Below, piece by piece: positions 52,961 to 61,601 of a stretch of DNA of 64,000 nt. Position 1 is the stretch's first letter; the number at the start of each line of letters is the position of its first letter. Under the pieces are notes generated by a model. It was not told the origin of the DNA. It did no database searches and worked only from the letters and a program-made list of their open reading frames with translations. The position numbers and the translations under genes are program-made. Origin of the DNA: Proteiniclasticum ruminis (GTDB lineage Bacteria; Bacillota; Clostridia; Clostridiales; Clostridiaceae); NCBI RefSeq assembly GCF_900115135.1, contig NZ_FOVK01000001.1, positions 806,001 to 870,000 on the forward strand. Direction: 5' to 3'.

Positions 52961-53563
52961 ATGCCTAAGGAAAATTTCTATAATCTTCCAGAAAAGAAAC
53001 GGAACTTAATTTTAGAGGCTATAAAAAAAGAGTTTGAAGAGCATTCAATAAAAGATGCCAGCGTTAAAGATATCGTTGAAGCGTTGGGCATCTCAAGAGG
53101 AAGTTTTTATACGTATTTCAAAAATCTTGAAGAAAGCTACTTTACGATTCTTGAACGGGAGACTATTGAATTCCATGAAATATTCTTAAAACTTTTTCGC
53201 CGTGAAAATGGGAACCTCTTTAAAGCACTAGATTTTTTTGGTCAGGAATTGGCGAGGGAGTTATTCAAGAAAGAAAAGTATGCTCTCTACAAAAATCGTT
53301 ACTTATACTGGACACCCGACCTGGCTGCACTCTGGAGAGAGTTCCATATGGAGAACAGGCATGTGAACAGCCTTGAAATGGATGTAGCGTTCAAACAGGT
53401 TGAAGATGGAAGGATGAAAGAGTTCATGCATTATATCAAGGCTGTTGTTCATGAGCTCATCAGGAGATCCTTTCTTGAAAACTGGAGCCAAGTGATTTTT
53501 CTGGAGCATTATGAAAAGCAAATATCATGGGTAAAATATGGCTTAAAAGATATATTAGAATAA
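52961..53563 (+). CDS. TetR family regulator of the DUF2871 cassette
   Basis: The 200-residue protein has an N-terminal TetR DNA-binding domain (PEKKRNLILEAIKKEF then IKDIVEALGISRGSFYTYF-like sequence, residues about 9-55) and a helical ligand domain rich in Phe, Glu and Lys. Its promoter carries two identical operators, so it is almost certainly autorepressing. The membrane-protein gene starts 27 bases after its stop and should be co-regulated. AAGGAG precedes the ATG. Ligand unknown. Confidence 0.92.
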   Translation: MPKENFYNLPEKKRNLILEAIKKEFEEHSIKDASVKDIVEALGISRGSFYTYFKNLEESYFTILERETIEFHEIFLKLFRRENGNLFKALDFFGQELARELFKKEKYALYKNRYLYWTPDLAALWREFHMENRHVNSLEMDVAFKQVEDGRMKEFMHYIKAVVHELIRRSFLENWSQVIFLEHYEKQISWVKYGLKDILE

Positions 53564-53590
53564 CAGAATAAAGGAATAAAGGTGAATTTA

Positions 53591-54658
53591 ATGGGATTAT
53601 TTGAATCGATATTTGATCTTAGTTATTTAATACTTGTCATTGGTTTTGGCGTCAGACTACTTCTTCTAAAAGACAAAGGCGCAAAGCTCTTTGGTCTCAT
53701 GGGAGTGCTCCTGGGCGCAGGAGATGCTTTCCACCTCATCCCCAGGGTGATTTCCCATTTGAGTGAAGGCGGATTTGAAGCCAATGCCACAGCTCTTTCC
53801 TGGGGGCAGTTTGTGACATCCCTCACCATGACCCTCTTCTACCTGCTGTATTACTACTATTACAAAAGACAGACCCAAAAGGGAACAAAGCTTAAGGATA
53901 TTCTTGTCTACGTTCTTGTACTAGGGAGAATTATTCTGGTCCTCTTACCTCAGAATGAGTGGGGAAGCATACCGGGAAATTATACATTTGGTATTCTTCG
54001 TAACATTCCTTTTGCTCTACTTGGTTTGCTGCTCATCAAATGGTCATGGGATGAGAGAACCAAAGACGGGATGAAACATATGGCGGTACTGATCTTCTTC
54101 AGTTTTATTCTATATGCGCCAGTGGTGCTGTGGGCACAAGCTTATCCTTGGGTCGGTGCGTTTATGATGCCCAAGACTGTAGCGTATCTTCTGCTGGTTT
54201 ATGTAGGTTTCAAACACTATGTTAAAGAGTTTAGAGTCCAGAGCTTGATCGAGTTGTCCTTTGCGAGTCTTATTCTAGGACTTGTTGGAGGGGTGTTTTA
54301 CCGCGAGTTTACAAAGGTCTATGGGTTTACTGATTCGACCTATCTTGGGAAAGTCCATGTCCATGCCCTGGTGCTGGGTTTCTTGAGCTTACTTGTATTC
54401 TACAGCATTGTCTCCAGAAGCAATAAAAAAGACCTCACCAAAAGTCTACGAAGGCCTATCTATTTATGGGTATCAGGTCTTCTCTTAAGTATTGTGATGA
54501 TGATGATCCATGGCATCATAGAGGTAACAGGAAATTATTATGGTTCAGCACCTGAGGCGGCCATTTCAGGTATAGCTGGAATGGGGCATATTCTCCTTTC
54601 AGTGGGCATTGTCTGGAGTATGCTTATCCTCAGCAGAGAAGATGTGAAGAACAGCTAA
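53591..54658 (+). CDS. Multi-pass membrane protein with C-terminal DUF2871 domain (fusion)
   Basis: The roughly 355-residue protein has about ten hydrophobic segments. Residues 1-210 resemble a clostridial membrane family marked by GAGDAFHLIPRVI; residues about 215-350 match DUF2871, with FYREFTK, GKVHVHALVLGFL, MMIHGIIE and ISGIAGMGHILLSVG. In other Firmicutes these are, as I recall, usually separate proteins. Several intramembrane histidines (in AFHLIP, VHVHAL, MIHGI, MGHILL) could bind haem or metal; that is inference. AAAGGTGA places the start at ATG 53591. Function unknown. Confidence 0.78.
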   Translation: MGLFESIFDLSYLILVIGFGVRLLLLKDKGAKLFGLMGVLLGAGDAFHLIPRVISHLSEGGFEANATALSWGQFVTSLTMTLFYLLYYYYYKRQTQKGTKLKDILVYVLVLGRIILVLLPQNEWGSIPGNYTFGILRNIPFALLGLLLIKWSWDERTKDGMKHMAVLIFFSFILYAPVVLWAQAYPWVGAFMMPKTVAYLLLVYVGFKHYVKEFRVQSLIELSFASLILGLVGGVFYREFTKVYGFTDSTYLGKVHVHALVLGFLSLLVFYSIVSRSNKKDLTKSLRRPIYLWVSGLLLSIVMMMIHGIIEVTGNYYGSAPEAAISGIAGMGHILLSVGIVWSMLILSREDVKNS

Positions 54659-55145
54659 GCTAACCATTGCGATGAAGTGGAACTCATGATGATGGCGAAA
54701 AGTAAATATCGTAACAGTCATGGTACTATGAAGTTTTTATTAATGCGTAAATTGGGTTGCATTTCAGCCTCATAATACTTTTTATACGAAATAGATCATG
54801 CTAAGGCGTAAATATTCTTCTGCTTCTTTGAGGGGCTGTTGCAAAACAGCTCCTTTTTTGCACAGATAGTTTAACTTGGGGTTTCTATCTGTTATTTCCT
54901 GTAAATAATAGGAAGAACTTCTCTTAGAGCCGGTTCCAATAAGTACTAATCAAATTATACCGAACAGAATAACTACTGCGATTTTAACAGTGATATCCCA
55001 TGGTTGAATTCTATATAAATTTAATGCAGCTAAGAAAGATTTTAAAACTGACCTAGGCTTATTTCTCATGCCTTGAAAATTAATGCTGGATATTCACGCT
55101 TGATTAAGCATGTCTATGAAAGCTTATGTTTATCAATATTCGCAA
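54659..55145. other. Gene-poor spacer after the DUF2871 cassette
   Basis: About 490 bases without a convincing gene. It holds hairpin copy B (54829-54858) and, on the minus strand, a 39-codon open frame (54950-55069, MRNKPRSVLKSFLAALNLY onward) with a hydrophobic C-terminal half, ending VILFGII, but no proper Shine-Dalgarno. It may be a remnant or a tiny membrane protein. Confidence 0.4.
54829..54858 (+). terminator. GCAA-loop hairpin terminator (copy B)
   Basis: AGGGGCTGTT-GCAA-AACAGCTCCT followed by TTTTT; a 10-bp stem with one G-U pair. Stem, loop and the following GCACAGAT resemble copy A at 52545-52572 and its GTGCAGAT. Confidence 0.85.
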
Positions 55146-55174
55146 GAAAAAAAGAGCTTCCAAAGAAACTCTTT
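55146..55174 (-). terminator. proC terminator
   Basis: On the minus strand AAAGAGTTTC-TTTG-GAAGCTCTTT with one U-G pair, followed by T residues, just after the proC stop. Confidence 0.82.
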
Positions 55175-55180
55175 GCGTAT

Positions 55181-55987
55181 TTATTCACTCATTTTCCTCG
55201 ACTTGTCCACACAGGCATCCACAGCTGAAATCACTGCATGCCGCAGCCCTTTTTCTTCGAGAACCGCTACCGCTTCAATGGTCGTTCCCCCAGGAGATGT
55301 GACCATATCTTTGAGCATTCCCGGATGAATCCCTGTCTCCAACACCATTTTTGCTGCGCCAAGCACGGCCTGAGCAGAAATGTCATAGGCTTCTTTTCTA
55401 GGCAGTCCGTTTTTCACTGCAGCATCTGCCATGGCTTCAATAAACATATATACATACGCCGGAGAAGAACCTGCGATGCCAGTGATGACGTCCATGTGTT
55501 TTTCGTCTATGACAGACACCTTCCCCATCACCGATAAAAGCTCTGTTACTTCTCTTCTTTCTTCAGAGGTCAAGCTGTCTGAAAAACTGACGGCTATGAC
55601 ACCTTCCGATACCGCCACAGGCGTATTGGGCATAATCTTTACAATCTTGCGCTCCTGCCCCAGATACTCCTTCATCTTGTCAATGGTGACACCAGCCGCC
55701 AGACCAATGATCAGTGCATCATCCTTTAGAGCGCTTCTTGATTCCTTCATCACAGTTTCATATGCATAAGGTTTCACTGCAAAAAACAGAATATCTGATT
55801 CCTTTGCTACTTCCTGATTTTTCTCTGCGACCCGCACACCGAAGGTTTCTTTGATGTTCTCTCTGGTGGTTTCCCTTTGTGTGGACACAATGATTCCTTG
55901 GGGCAAAGCAATCGCACTTTCTATGAATCCTCTTACCATGGCTTTTCCCATATTTCCGCAGCCGATAAATCCTATGGTTTTCTCCAT
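55181..55987 (-). CDS. proC: Pyrroline-5-carboxylate reductase
   Basis: ProC performs the last step of proline synthesis, reducing pyrroline-5-carboxylate with NAD(P)H. The 268-residue protein has the Rossmann start TIGFIGCGNMGKAMVRGF, KIMPNTPVAV in the centre, GIAGSSPAYVYMFIEAMADAA and the C-terminal MVTSPGGTT loop, all intact. AGGAGG precedes the ATG. It lies 25 bases after smpB and is probably co-transcribed with it. Confidence 0.98.
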   Translation of the reverse strand: MEKTIGFIGCGNMGKAMVRGFIESAIALPQGIIVSTQRETTRENIKETFGVRVAEKNQEVAKESDILFFAVKPYAYETVMKESRSALKDDALIIGLAAGVTIDKMKEYLGQERKIVKIMPNTPVAVSEGVIAVSFSDSLTSEERREVTELLSVMGKVSVIDEKHMDVITGIAGSSPAYVYMFIEAMADAAVKNGLPRKEAYDISAQAVLGAAKMVLETGIHPGMLKDMVTSPGGTTIEAVAVLEEKGLRHAVISAVDACVDKSRKMSE

Positions 55988-56012
55988 ATATATACCTCCT
56001 GAGCTTAGACAA

Positions 56013-56486
56013 TTACATTCTGTTTCGTTCTTTCACTTCACGGTCCACATCTCGTTTGTGTGCCTTTTCAAGAAGTGCATCACGCTTGTCGTAATTCTTC
56101 TTTCCTTTCGCCACAGCAACAGCCAGCTTCACACGGCCATTCTTAAGATAAAGGGACAAAGGAATGAGTGTATACCCATCTCTTTGGCTTAACTGCTGAA
56201 GCTTCAGAATCTCTTCTTTATGCAGAAGAAGTTTTCGGTCTCTAAGAGGATCCCGATTGAAGATATTGCCCATTTCATAAGGCGAAATATGCATTCCTAC
56301 AATAAACATCTCTCCATTTTTAATTTCAGCATAGCTCTCTTTCAGATTTACTTTGCCCATTCTGATGGATTTCACTTCTGTACCAATGAGCTCAATACCA
56401 GCTTCATAGACTTCTTCAATAAAAAAATCATGTCTGGCTTTTCTGTTCTCAGCAAGGGTCCTGTTTTTTCGTTCTTTTTTATCCAT
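56013..56486 (-). CDS. smpB: SsrA-binding protein
   Basis: SmpB escorts tmRNA to stalled ribosomes for trans-translation. The 157-residue protein has [39 protein letters not shown] and the basic C-terminal tail [15 protein letters not shown], which occupies the mRNA channel. GAGGTGATGATGGC precedes the ATG. I saw no ssrA gene in the flanking sequence. Transcribed with proC. Confidence 0.98.
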   Translation of the reverse strand: MDKKERKNRTLAENRKARHDFFIEEVYEAGIELIGTEVKSIRMGKVNLKESYAEIKNGEMFIVGMHISPYEMGNIFNRDPLRDRKLLLHKEEILKLQQLSQRDGYTLIPLSLYLKNGRVKLAVAVAKGKKNYDKRDALLEKAHKRDVDREVKERNRM

Positions 56487-56669
56487 GCCATCATCACCTC
56501 GTATTCAACCCCTATTTTATCACAGGTTCCATTTACTTGCCTATCTTTGTTGCCCATAGTACTACTGTTCAGGAAATTTTAAGCTAATTTTGGGGTACAT
56601 TCTCTATAATTCAATGGTATTATTATCTTTTAGAGGAAGAATCCTTATTATTTCATAAAAGGAGTATTT

Positions 56670-57557
56670 ATGCGCAATTATAAAATCATAACCGATTCTA
56701 CTTGTGATCTTCCATCCACTGTGATACGGGAACTTGACGTTCATGTTATCCCAATGGAATATATTCTGGATGGCGTCAGTCATTTTCAGGATCTTGAAGA
56801 TGAAGGTGAGAAAACTGCATCTTTTTATGGGCGTCTACGGGAAGGAAAAGTATCCAGCACTTCCATGATCAACACAGCAAGGTTCATGGGTGTTTTTGAA
56901 CCCTATCTGAAGGCAGGCCAAGATATACTTCATATATCTTTTTCTTCAGCACTCAGCGGCAGTTATAATGCCAGCAGAATGGCAGCCGAAGAACTGAAAG
57001 AACTCTATCCTGAACGTAAAATTCTGGTTTTGGATTCTATCGCTGCTTCTATCGGACAGGGACTCCTTGTCTACCACGCGGTACTGAAAAAACGGCAAGG
57101 TTTGACTCTTGAGGAGCTTTATGTGTGGCTGGAGGAGAATAAGAAGCAGATCTGTCATTGGTTTACAGTGGAGGATCTGATGCATTTGAAAAGAGGCGGC
57201 CGAATCAGCGCACTCTCCGCAAATATCGGTACAGCACTGAACATAAAACCCATCCTTAGCGTGAACATGGAAGGAAAGCTTGTGAATCTCGGAAAGGTCA
57301 TGGGCAGAAAGAAATCTCTTTCTGAACTGATCATAAAAATGAAAACCTCCATTGGAACTCCTGAAAACCAAGTGGTCATCATCGGACACGGTGATTCATT
57401 AAAAGACGCAGAATTCCTTTCATCGAAACTGAAAAATGAACTTCATGTGAAAGAGGTCATTATGACACAGATTGGGCCTATCATAGGAAGCCATACGGGT
57501 CCAGGCATGATTGGTCTGACCTACATGGGAGAACGAGAATCTCAACAGCCCTCATAG
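56670..57557 (+). CDS. DegV family fatty-acid-binding protein
   Basis: DegV/FakB proteins bind fatty acids; some deliver them to the kinase FakA. The 295-residue protein begins YKIITDSTCDLP, has TSMINTARFMGVF (fatty-acid carboxylate-binding T-S region), ISFSSALSGSYNASRMA and TVEDLMHLKRGGRISALSA, and ends GPIIGSHTGPGMIGL. All fit the family. AAAGGAG precedes the ATG. It is monocistronic. Whether it works with FakA or another partner is not visible here. Confidence 0.95.
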   Translation: MRNYKIITDSTCDLPSTVIRELDVHVIPMEYILDGVSHFQDLEDEGEKTASFYGRLREGKVSSTSMINTARFMGVFEPYLKAGQDILHISFSSALSGSYNASRMAAEELKELYPERKILVLDSIAASIGQGLLVYHAVLKKRQGLTLEELYVWLEENKKQICHWFTVEDLMHLKRGGRISALSANIGTALNIKPILSVNMEGKLVNLGKVMGRKKSLSELIIKMKTSIGTPENQVVIIGHGDSLKDAEFLSSKLKNELHVKEVIMTQIGPIIGSHTGPGMIGLTYMGERESQQPS

Positions 57558-57565
57558 TGTGATTA

Positions 57566-57606
57566 AAAAGGACAGAATGCAAGAAACCGCATTCTGTCCC
57601 ATTTTA
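57566..57606. terminator. Bidirectional terminator, degV/anti-sigma
   Basis: GGACAGAATGC and GCATTCTGTCC arms with an 8-base loop and A/T runs on both sides. Confidence 0.93.
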
Positions 57607-57623
57607 TTGGATCTGTTATGAAG

Positions 57624-58418
57624 CTACTGGCTGATTTTCTCCTGAATGTAGGTCTCAATCTCTTCCAAGGATGTTGCATTCATAATCTTCGGAAAAGTAT
57701 CCCTTGCAAACAGCAGCCCTTCAGCGGTTTCCATAAATGCAAACCGCTCCGTGTCGAGAATCGCGTACTCAGCCACATCTTTCATCTTCAGCACCTTTCC
57801 ATTTTCTTCCCACACTTCCTCATTCTGATATTTCAGAGGCAGGAATATTCCTCTTTCTCCTGGTTTCATGGCTCTGGTGATGTTGAAATCAGCTCCCATC
57901 ACCTGTCCCGTATCCACGGGTCCAGGCAGCATCACACGGACGGTTTCTCCTGGAGAAAGTTCTCCATCGTATACCTTCTCCACTTTCAGTATGGCCATGG
58001 CCCGGTAATGCACCATACCATCAAAATCCATACTGATATTTTTCACATCCTCCACGGTTCCTAAAAAAGCATCCGTATCAAATAGAGTAAACACATCCTT
58101 CTCTGTGAAAAGCATCGTTATGGCTCCTGCGCCAGTATTTTCAAGTTTCACTTCAGAAACTTCCTTTATTTCTACTCCGTTACTGGAGTACAGCACGTCG
58201 CCCTTATCCTTTCCCATGAAATAACTGGCACTGAAAACCAGCATCAGCAGCGCCGCTACTGCACCTGTCATCCAAATAGATCTTCTGTTTCTCATTTTTA
58301 ATCCTCCCTTTTTCTCATGAGCAAGCCTCTCCTGATGTAAAATATTCTGATACATCCTATTTTTTTCCAGTTCAGTAGGTTTTACATTTTCCAGAGCTTT
58401 CTTTAATCTATTTCCCAT
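57624..58418 (-). CDS. Membrane-anchored putative anti-sigma factor
   Basis: The roughly 264-residue protein has a short cytoplasmic N-terminus (about 45 residues, basic), one membrane segment (about 52-67) and a long extracytoplasmic beta-rich domain without a motif I recognise. Its start lies inside the end of the ECF sigma gene, so translation is coupled. Position and topology argue for a cognate anti-sigma factor or signal receptor; no zinc anti-sigma H-x3-C-x2-C motif is seen. The ATG at 58418 is most likely, though a TTG three bases upstream is better spaced from AGGAGG. Confidence 0.65.
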   Translation of the reverse strand: MGNRLKKALENVKPTELEKNRMYQNILHQERLAHEKKGGLKMRNRRSIWMTGAVAALLMLVFSASYFMGKDKGDVLYSSNGVEIKEVSEVKLENTGAGAITMLFTEKDVFTLFDTDAFLGTVEDVKNISMDFDGMVHYRAMAILKVEKVYDGELSPGETVRVMLPGPVDTGQVMGADFNITRAMKPGERGIFLPLKYQNEEVWEENGKVLKMKDVAEYAILDTERFAFMETAEGLLFARDTFPKIMNATSLEEIETYIQEKISQ

Positions 58419-58908
58419 CAATAAAGCCACCTCCTAGTTTGTTCTTCAGTGCTTCTCTGCCACGCTCAAGATGTGTCCGAACCGTTGAATGAGATATCCC
58501 GAGCATTTCTGCAATCTCTTTACTTTTGTATCCTTCAAAATAATGTAAGTACAAAGTAATTCTGTATTTTTCAGGAATTTCCCATAACGCATCCATCACT
58601 TCCCTTGTATCTTCCTCTTCCATGAATACAGGCAAGTTCCAGTCTTCCACTGGTGATCTTTTAGACCACCAGTGTTTCAGATGATTTTTGCAAAGATTCC
58701 CAGCTGTAACAATAAGCCATGCTTTCACATGTTCTTTGGACTGAAAGGAGTCCGATTGTTCCATGAGTTTTATGAATGTATTTTGCACCATATCTTCTGT
58801 ATCCGCAGTGTTTTTCAGATAGGTGAAGCAGATACGGTACACCATATCCACATTAGTTTCATAGATTTCCTCAAAATTTTCTCTGCTTCGAAGCATAGTC
58901 TGCAGCAA
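58408..58908 (-). CDS. ECF-type RNA polymerase sigma factor
   Basis: The 166-residue protein has sigma region 2 (VYRICFTYLKNTADTEDMVQ, about 24-43, with the DxEDxxQ core-binding pattern) and region 4 (YKSKEIAEMLGISHSTVRTH, about 127-146) and no others, the plan of extracytoplasmic-function sigma factors. The start codon is TTG with GGAGG eight bases before it. The overlapping downstream membrane protein is the likely anti-sigma factor. No promoter of obvious ECF type could be assigned. Confidence 0.92.
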   Translation of the reverse strand: MLQTMLRSRENFEEIYETNVDMVYRICFTYLKNTADTEDMVQNTFIKLMEQSDSFQSKEHVKAWLIVTAGNLCKNHLKHWWSKRSPVEDWNLPVFMEEEDTREVMDALWEIPEKYRITLYLHYFEGYKSKEIAEMLGISHSTVRTHLERGREALKNKLGGGFIDGK

Positions 58909-59049
58909 TCTCTCCCCCTCCTTTCACTTGTAATACAATCCTAAAGGGTTAAATGTCTCAAGAAGTGACAAATACTTTTCTTAAAGATAAAAATCAAAAC
59001 ATTTCTTCTGTTCTTTTTTTGAAGCTGCCCCCAGATCCTAATGACAAAA

Positions 59050-59078
59050 AAAAAGAGCCCTTTTACAAGGACTCCAGA
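59050..59078 (-). terminator. Terminator after the DUF1846 gene
   Basis: GAGTCC and GGGCTC arms with one U-G pair, then nine T residues on the minus strand. Confidence 0.75.
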
Positions 59079-59083
59079 ACAGT

Positions 59084-60592
59084 CTATACGTAATATAAGT
59101 TTTCAGATGGGTAAACAGGTTCACAGGTCACATCAATGCCCAGTTTCTTTAGAATCTGCTCATCATCCTTATTGAGCATCACCGTGGAATGGGCCTGTAC
59201 CCCCTCCAGCTCTCCGAGTTTCTCCACAGCAAGCTGAGCAGTGGGATTGGTCACTGCCCCGATGGTCAGCGCAATGAGCACTTCATTTGCATTCAGTGTG
59301 GTGATTTTACTGTGAAGCTTATCTTTTTTGAGGCTTCTTATGGTTTCAATGATAACAGGAGACAGAAGATAGATCTCGTCCCCAATGTGTCCCAGATACT
59401 TGATTGCATTGAGAATCGCTGCGGAGCAGGAATCCATAAGATTGGAGCTTCTTCCGGTTATGACTGTGCCGTCATGAAGTTCAAAAGCCATCACAGCAGG
59501 AACTTCCTTATTCTCACATCTTGATTTGAGTTTCTCCGAATACTCTCTGGCTGGCCTTACTGGAACCCGATCCTCTTTCTTTAATGCCAGCTCCTCCATG
59601 ATCAGTTTCATACGGTTTAAGATCTCTTCATCCACCAGACCTTTCTTATAGTCACATTCGGTGATAAAGTTTCTTCGGATGATTTCTTGTCTGGAAGCTT
59701 CTTTAATCACTTCATCGTCAATGATGCCAAACCCCACCCGGTTGACCCCCATGTCTGTAGGACTCTGATATACAGATTCTTTTCCTGTGATTTTTTCGAT
59801 GCTTCTTTTGACCACTGGGAACATTTCCAGATCCCGGTTGTAATTCACAGACACCTGCTGGTATCTCTCAAAGTGGAAATAATCCATCATATTGACATCT
59901 TTCAGGTCCACCGTGGCAGCTTCATAGGCAATGTTCAGAGGATGCTTCAGTGGCACATTCCAAACCGGAAAAGTCTCAAACTTCGAGTACCCCGCATGAT
60001 TGCCAAGCTTATACTCATGATACAGCTGATTGAGGCATGTGGCGAGCTTACCGCTATTAGGGCCTGGCGCTGTGACTACTACGATGGGCTTTGTGGTAGG
60101 AATGTATGGATTTTTTCCATAACCTTCCTCACTGACAATCATATCCACATCAGAAGGATATCCTGGAATGGCACGATGGGTATAGACTTTGATGTTTCTT
60201 CTCTCCAGTTTCGCAATGAAGACCTTGGTCGAAGGCTGGTCATTGTACCTTGTGATAACCACGCTGTTCACCGTAAGCCCGTATCCCCGGAGCTCATCAA
60301 TCTGTCTGAACACATCCATATCATACGTGATGCCATAATCACCACGGATCTTATTTCTTTCAATATCTCCCGCATAAACGGCTATAATAATTTCTGCTGA
60401 ATCTTTCAGTTTCTGAAGAAGTTTGATTTTGGCATCTTCATCGAATCCTGGAAGCACTCTTTTGGCATGCTTGTCTCCAATGAGTTTCCCTCCAAACTCC
60501 AGATATAGTTTATCGTAGTCATTCACACGCTCCAAGATAAATTTGGACTGTTCCTCAATATATTTTTGTGGATCAAAACCCTGTTTTCTCAT
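59084..60592 (-). CDS. DUF1846 family protein
   Basis: The 502-residue protein belongs to DUF1846, a large cytoplasmic family common in Clostridia, Lactobacillales and other Firmicutes. It begins [19 protein letters not shown] and has a nucleotide-site-like [20 protein letters not shown], then [12 protein letters not shown] and [18 protein letters not shown]. Structures show a Rossmann-like fold, but I know of no firm function; a kinase-like P-loop reading GPNSGK is suggestive only. TGGAGGATGGC precedes the ATG. Monocistronic. Confidence 0.93.
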   Translation of the reverse strand: MRKQGFDPQKYIEEQSKFILERVNDYDKLYLEFGGKLIGDKHAKRVLPGFDEDAKIKLLQKLKDSAEIIIAVYAGDIERNKIRGDYGITYDMDVFRQIDELRGYGLTVNSVVITRYNDQPSTKVFIAKLERRNIKVYTHRAIPGYPSDVDMIVSEEGYGKNPYIPTTKPIVVVTAPGPNSGKLATCLNQLYHEYKLGNHAGYSKFETFPVWNVPLKHPLNIAYEAATVDLKDVNMMDYFHFERYQQVSVNYNRDLEMFPVVKRSIEKITGKESVYQSPTDMGVNRVGFGIIDDEVIKEASRQEIIRRNFITECDYKKGLVDEEILNRMKLIMEELALKKEDRVPVRPAREYSEKLKSRCENKEVPAVMAFELHDGTVITGRSSNLMDSCSAAILNAIKYLGHIGDEIYLLSPVIIETIRSLKKDKLHSKITTLNANEVLIALTIGAVTNPTAQLAVEKLGELEGVQAHSTVMLNKDDEQILKKLGIDVTCEPVYPSENLYYV

Positions 60593-60811
60593 GCCATCCT
60601 CCAGCTATTTATTCATCTTTACTTCGTTTCATATTTCTCAACCTAAACTATAACATGTCATGGAAAAAATGTTAAGTTTCATATTTGGGGTCAAAGGCAT
60701 CGGCTAGGTTCATGAAAAGGTTTTTAGCATATTATTCATAGTTATTGGTCATATTTTCCATTTCTTTGTGATACCTTCAAAGTGAAAGAAATCGGAAGGA
60801 GTGTTGCAGTC

Positions 60812-61594
60812 ATGAAAAAACACCTCATAAAACCCATTGCAGCTTTATTGGCAGTACTGCTTTGCTTCCTGGCTGTTCCAGGACTTCGGATGATTTTTAT
60901 ACTCCCATTTTTTGATCTGTACTCCGGAAAAAACAGCGTTGAAAATAAACTTGGATTTGAACTGACAATGCCTCTTCATGGCACTTCCATGCAGCCAGTG
61001 CTCCTCACATACAATGACTCTAATCGAGCTTCTAAGGCTCTTCATATGCCTGTTTCTTTCACGGTGGACTATACCTTCAGCAGGCCATCTTTTTTTCTAG
61101 GCAGAAGCCATGTCATGGATCCTGATGAGTCACTCTACAGCTCCTTTGCTGGCGTCTACTGGGTTTCAGGAGCTGGTCATCCACTAGCCCTAGAGGAGCT
61201 TGCTCTTCTTGTGGAGTTCGATGTGAAAAAACTGCTGCTGCCTTCCTTTGGTCTATCCTCAAGCGAGGTGGTGTTTGAAAAGAAACATGTCCTGAAATCT
61301 GGTTCTCCTGTGATGATCAGATCCGATGCATTCACGAAATATACCGGTTCATTTGACATGTCAACTCCACTTCATCCAAGAGACTTTCAGCTTTCCTACC
61401 TTCTTTATGGGATTCCCCCAAAAAGCTTCGAGTTCTATCCAGTTCAGCCCATGCATGGTGTTCTCCTCCAGCATTATTATCCAGACGAGGATCTGAACCT
61501 CATTCTTTATGCTTTGGCTTCCAGTGAAGATACCGTACAGAGTCTTGAAGAAACCCTACTTAAGAAAGTACAGATTAAAAGAGACGCATATTGA
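60812..61594 (+). CDS. Secreted or membrane-anchored protein of unknown function
   Basis: I do not recognise this gene. The roughly 260-residue protein has a short basic start (MKKHLIKP), one hydrophobic segment (about 9-27) and an otherwise extracytoplasmic domain with no cysteines after the signal and many aromatic residues. GTSMQPVLLTYND and FYPVQPMHGVLLQHYYPDEDLNLILYA-type stretches show no known motif. AAGGAG lies ten bases before ATG 60812. Convergent with the AraC gene, seven bases away, without a clear terminator. Confidence 0.6.
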   Translation: MKKHLIKPIAALLAVLLCFLAVPGLRMIFILPFFDLYSGKNSVENKLGFELTMPLHGTSMQPVLLTYNDSNRASKALHMPVSFTVDYTFSRPSFFLGRSHVMDPDESLYSSFAGVYWVSGAGHPLALEELALLVEFDVKKLLLPSFGLSSSEVVFEKKHVLKSGSPVMIRSDAFTKYTGSFDMSTPLHPRDFQLSYLLYGIPPKSFEFYPVQPMHGVLLQHYYPDEDLNLILYALASSEDTVQSLEETLLKKVQIKRDAY

Positions 61595-61601
61595 CCGTTA
61601 C

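Noticed and set aside
56487-56669. tmRNA gene next to smpB
   Set aside because: No tRNA-like ends or tag-peptide reading frame could be found in the gap.
59687-60400. 237-codon plus-strand frame opposite DUF1846
   Set aside because: Shadow of a conserved gene, no motif and no ribosome site.
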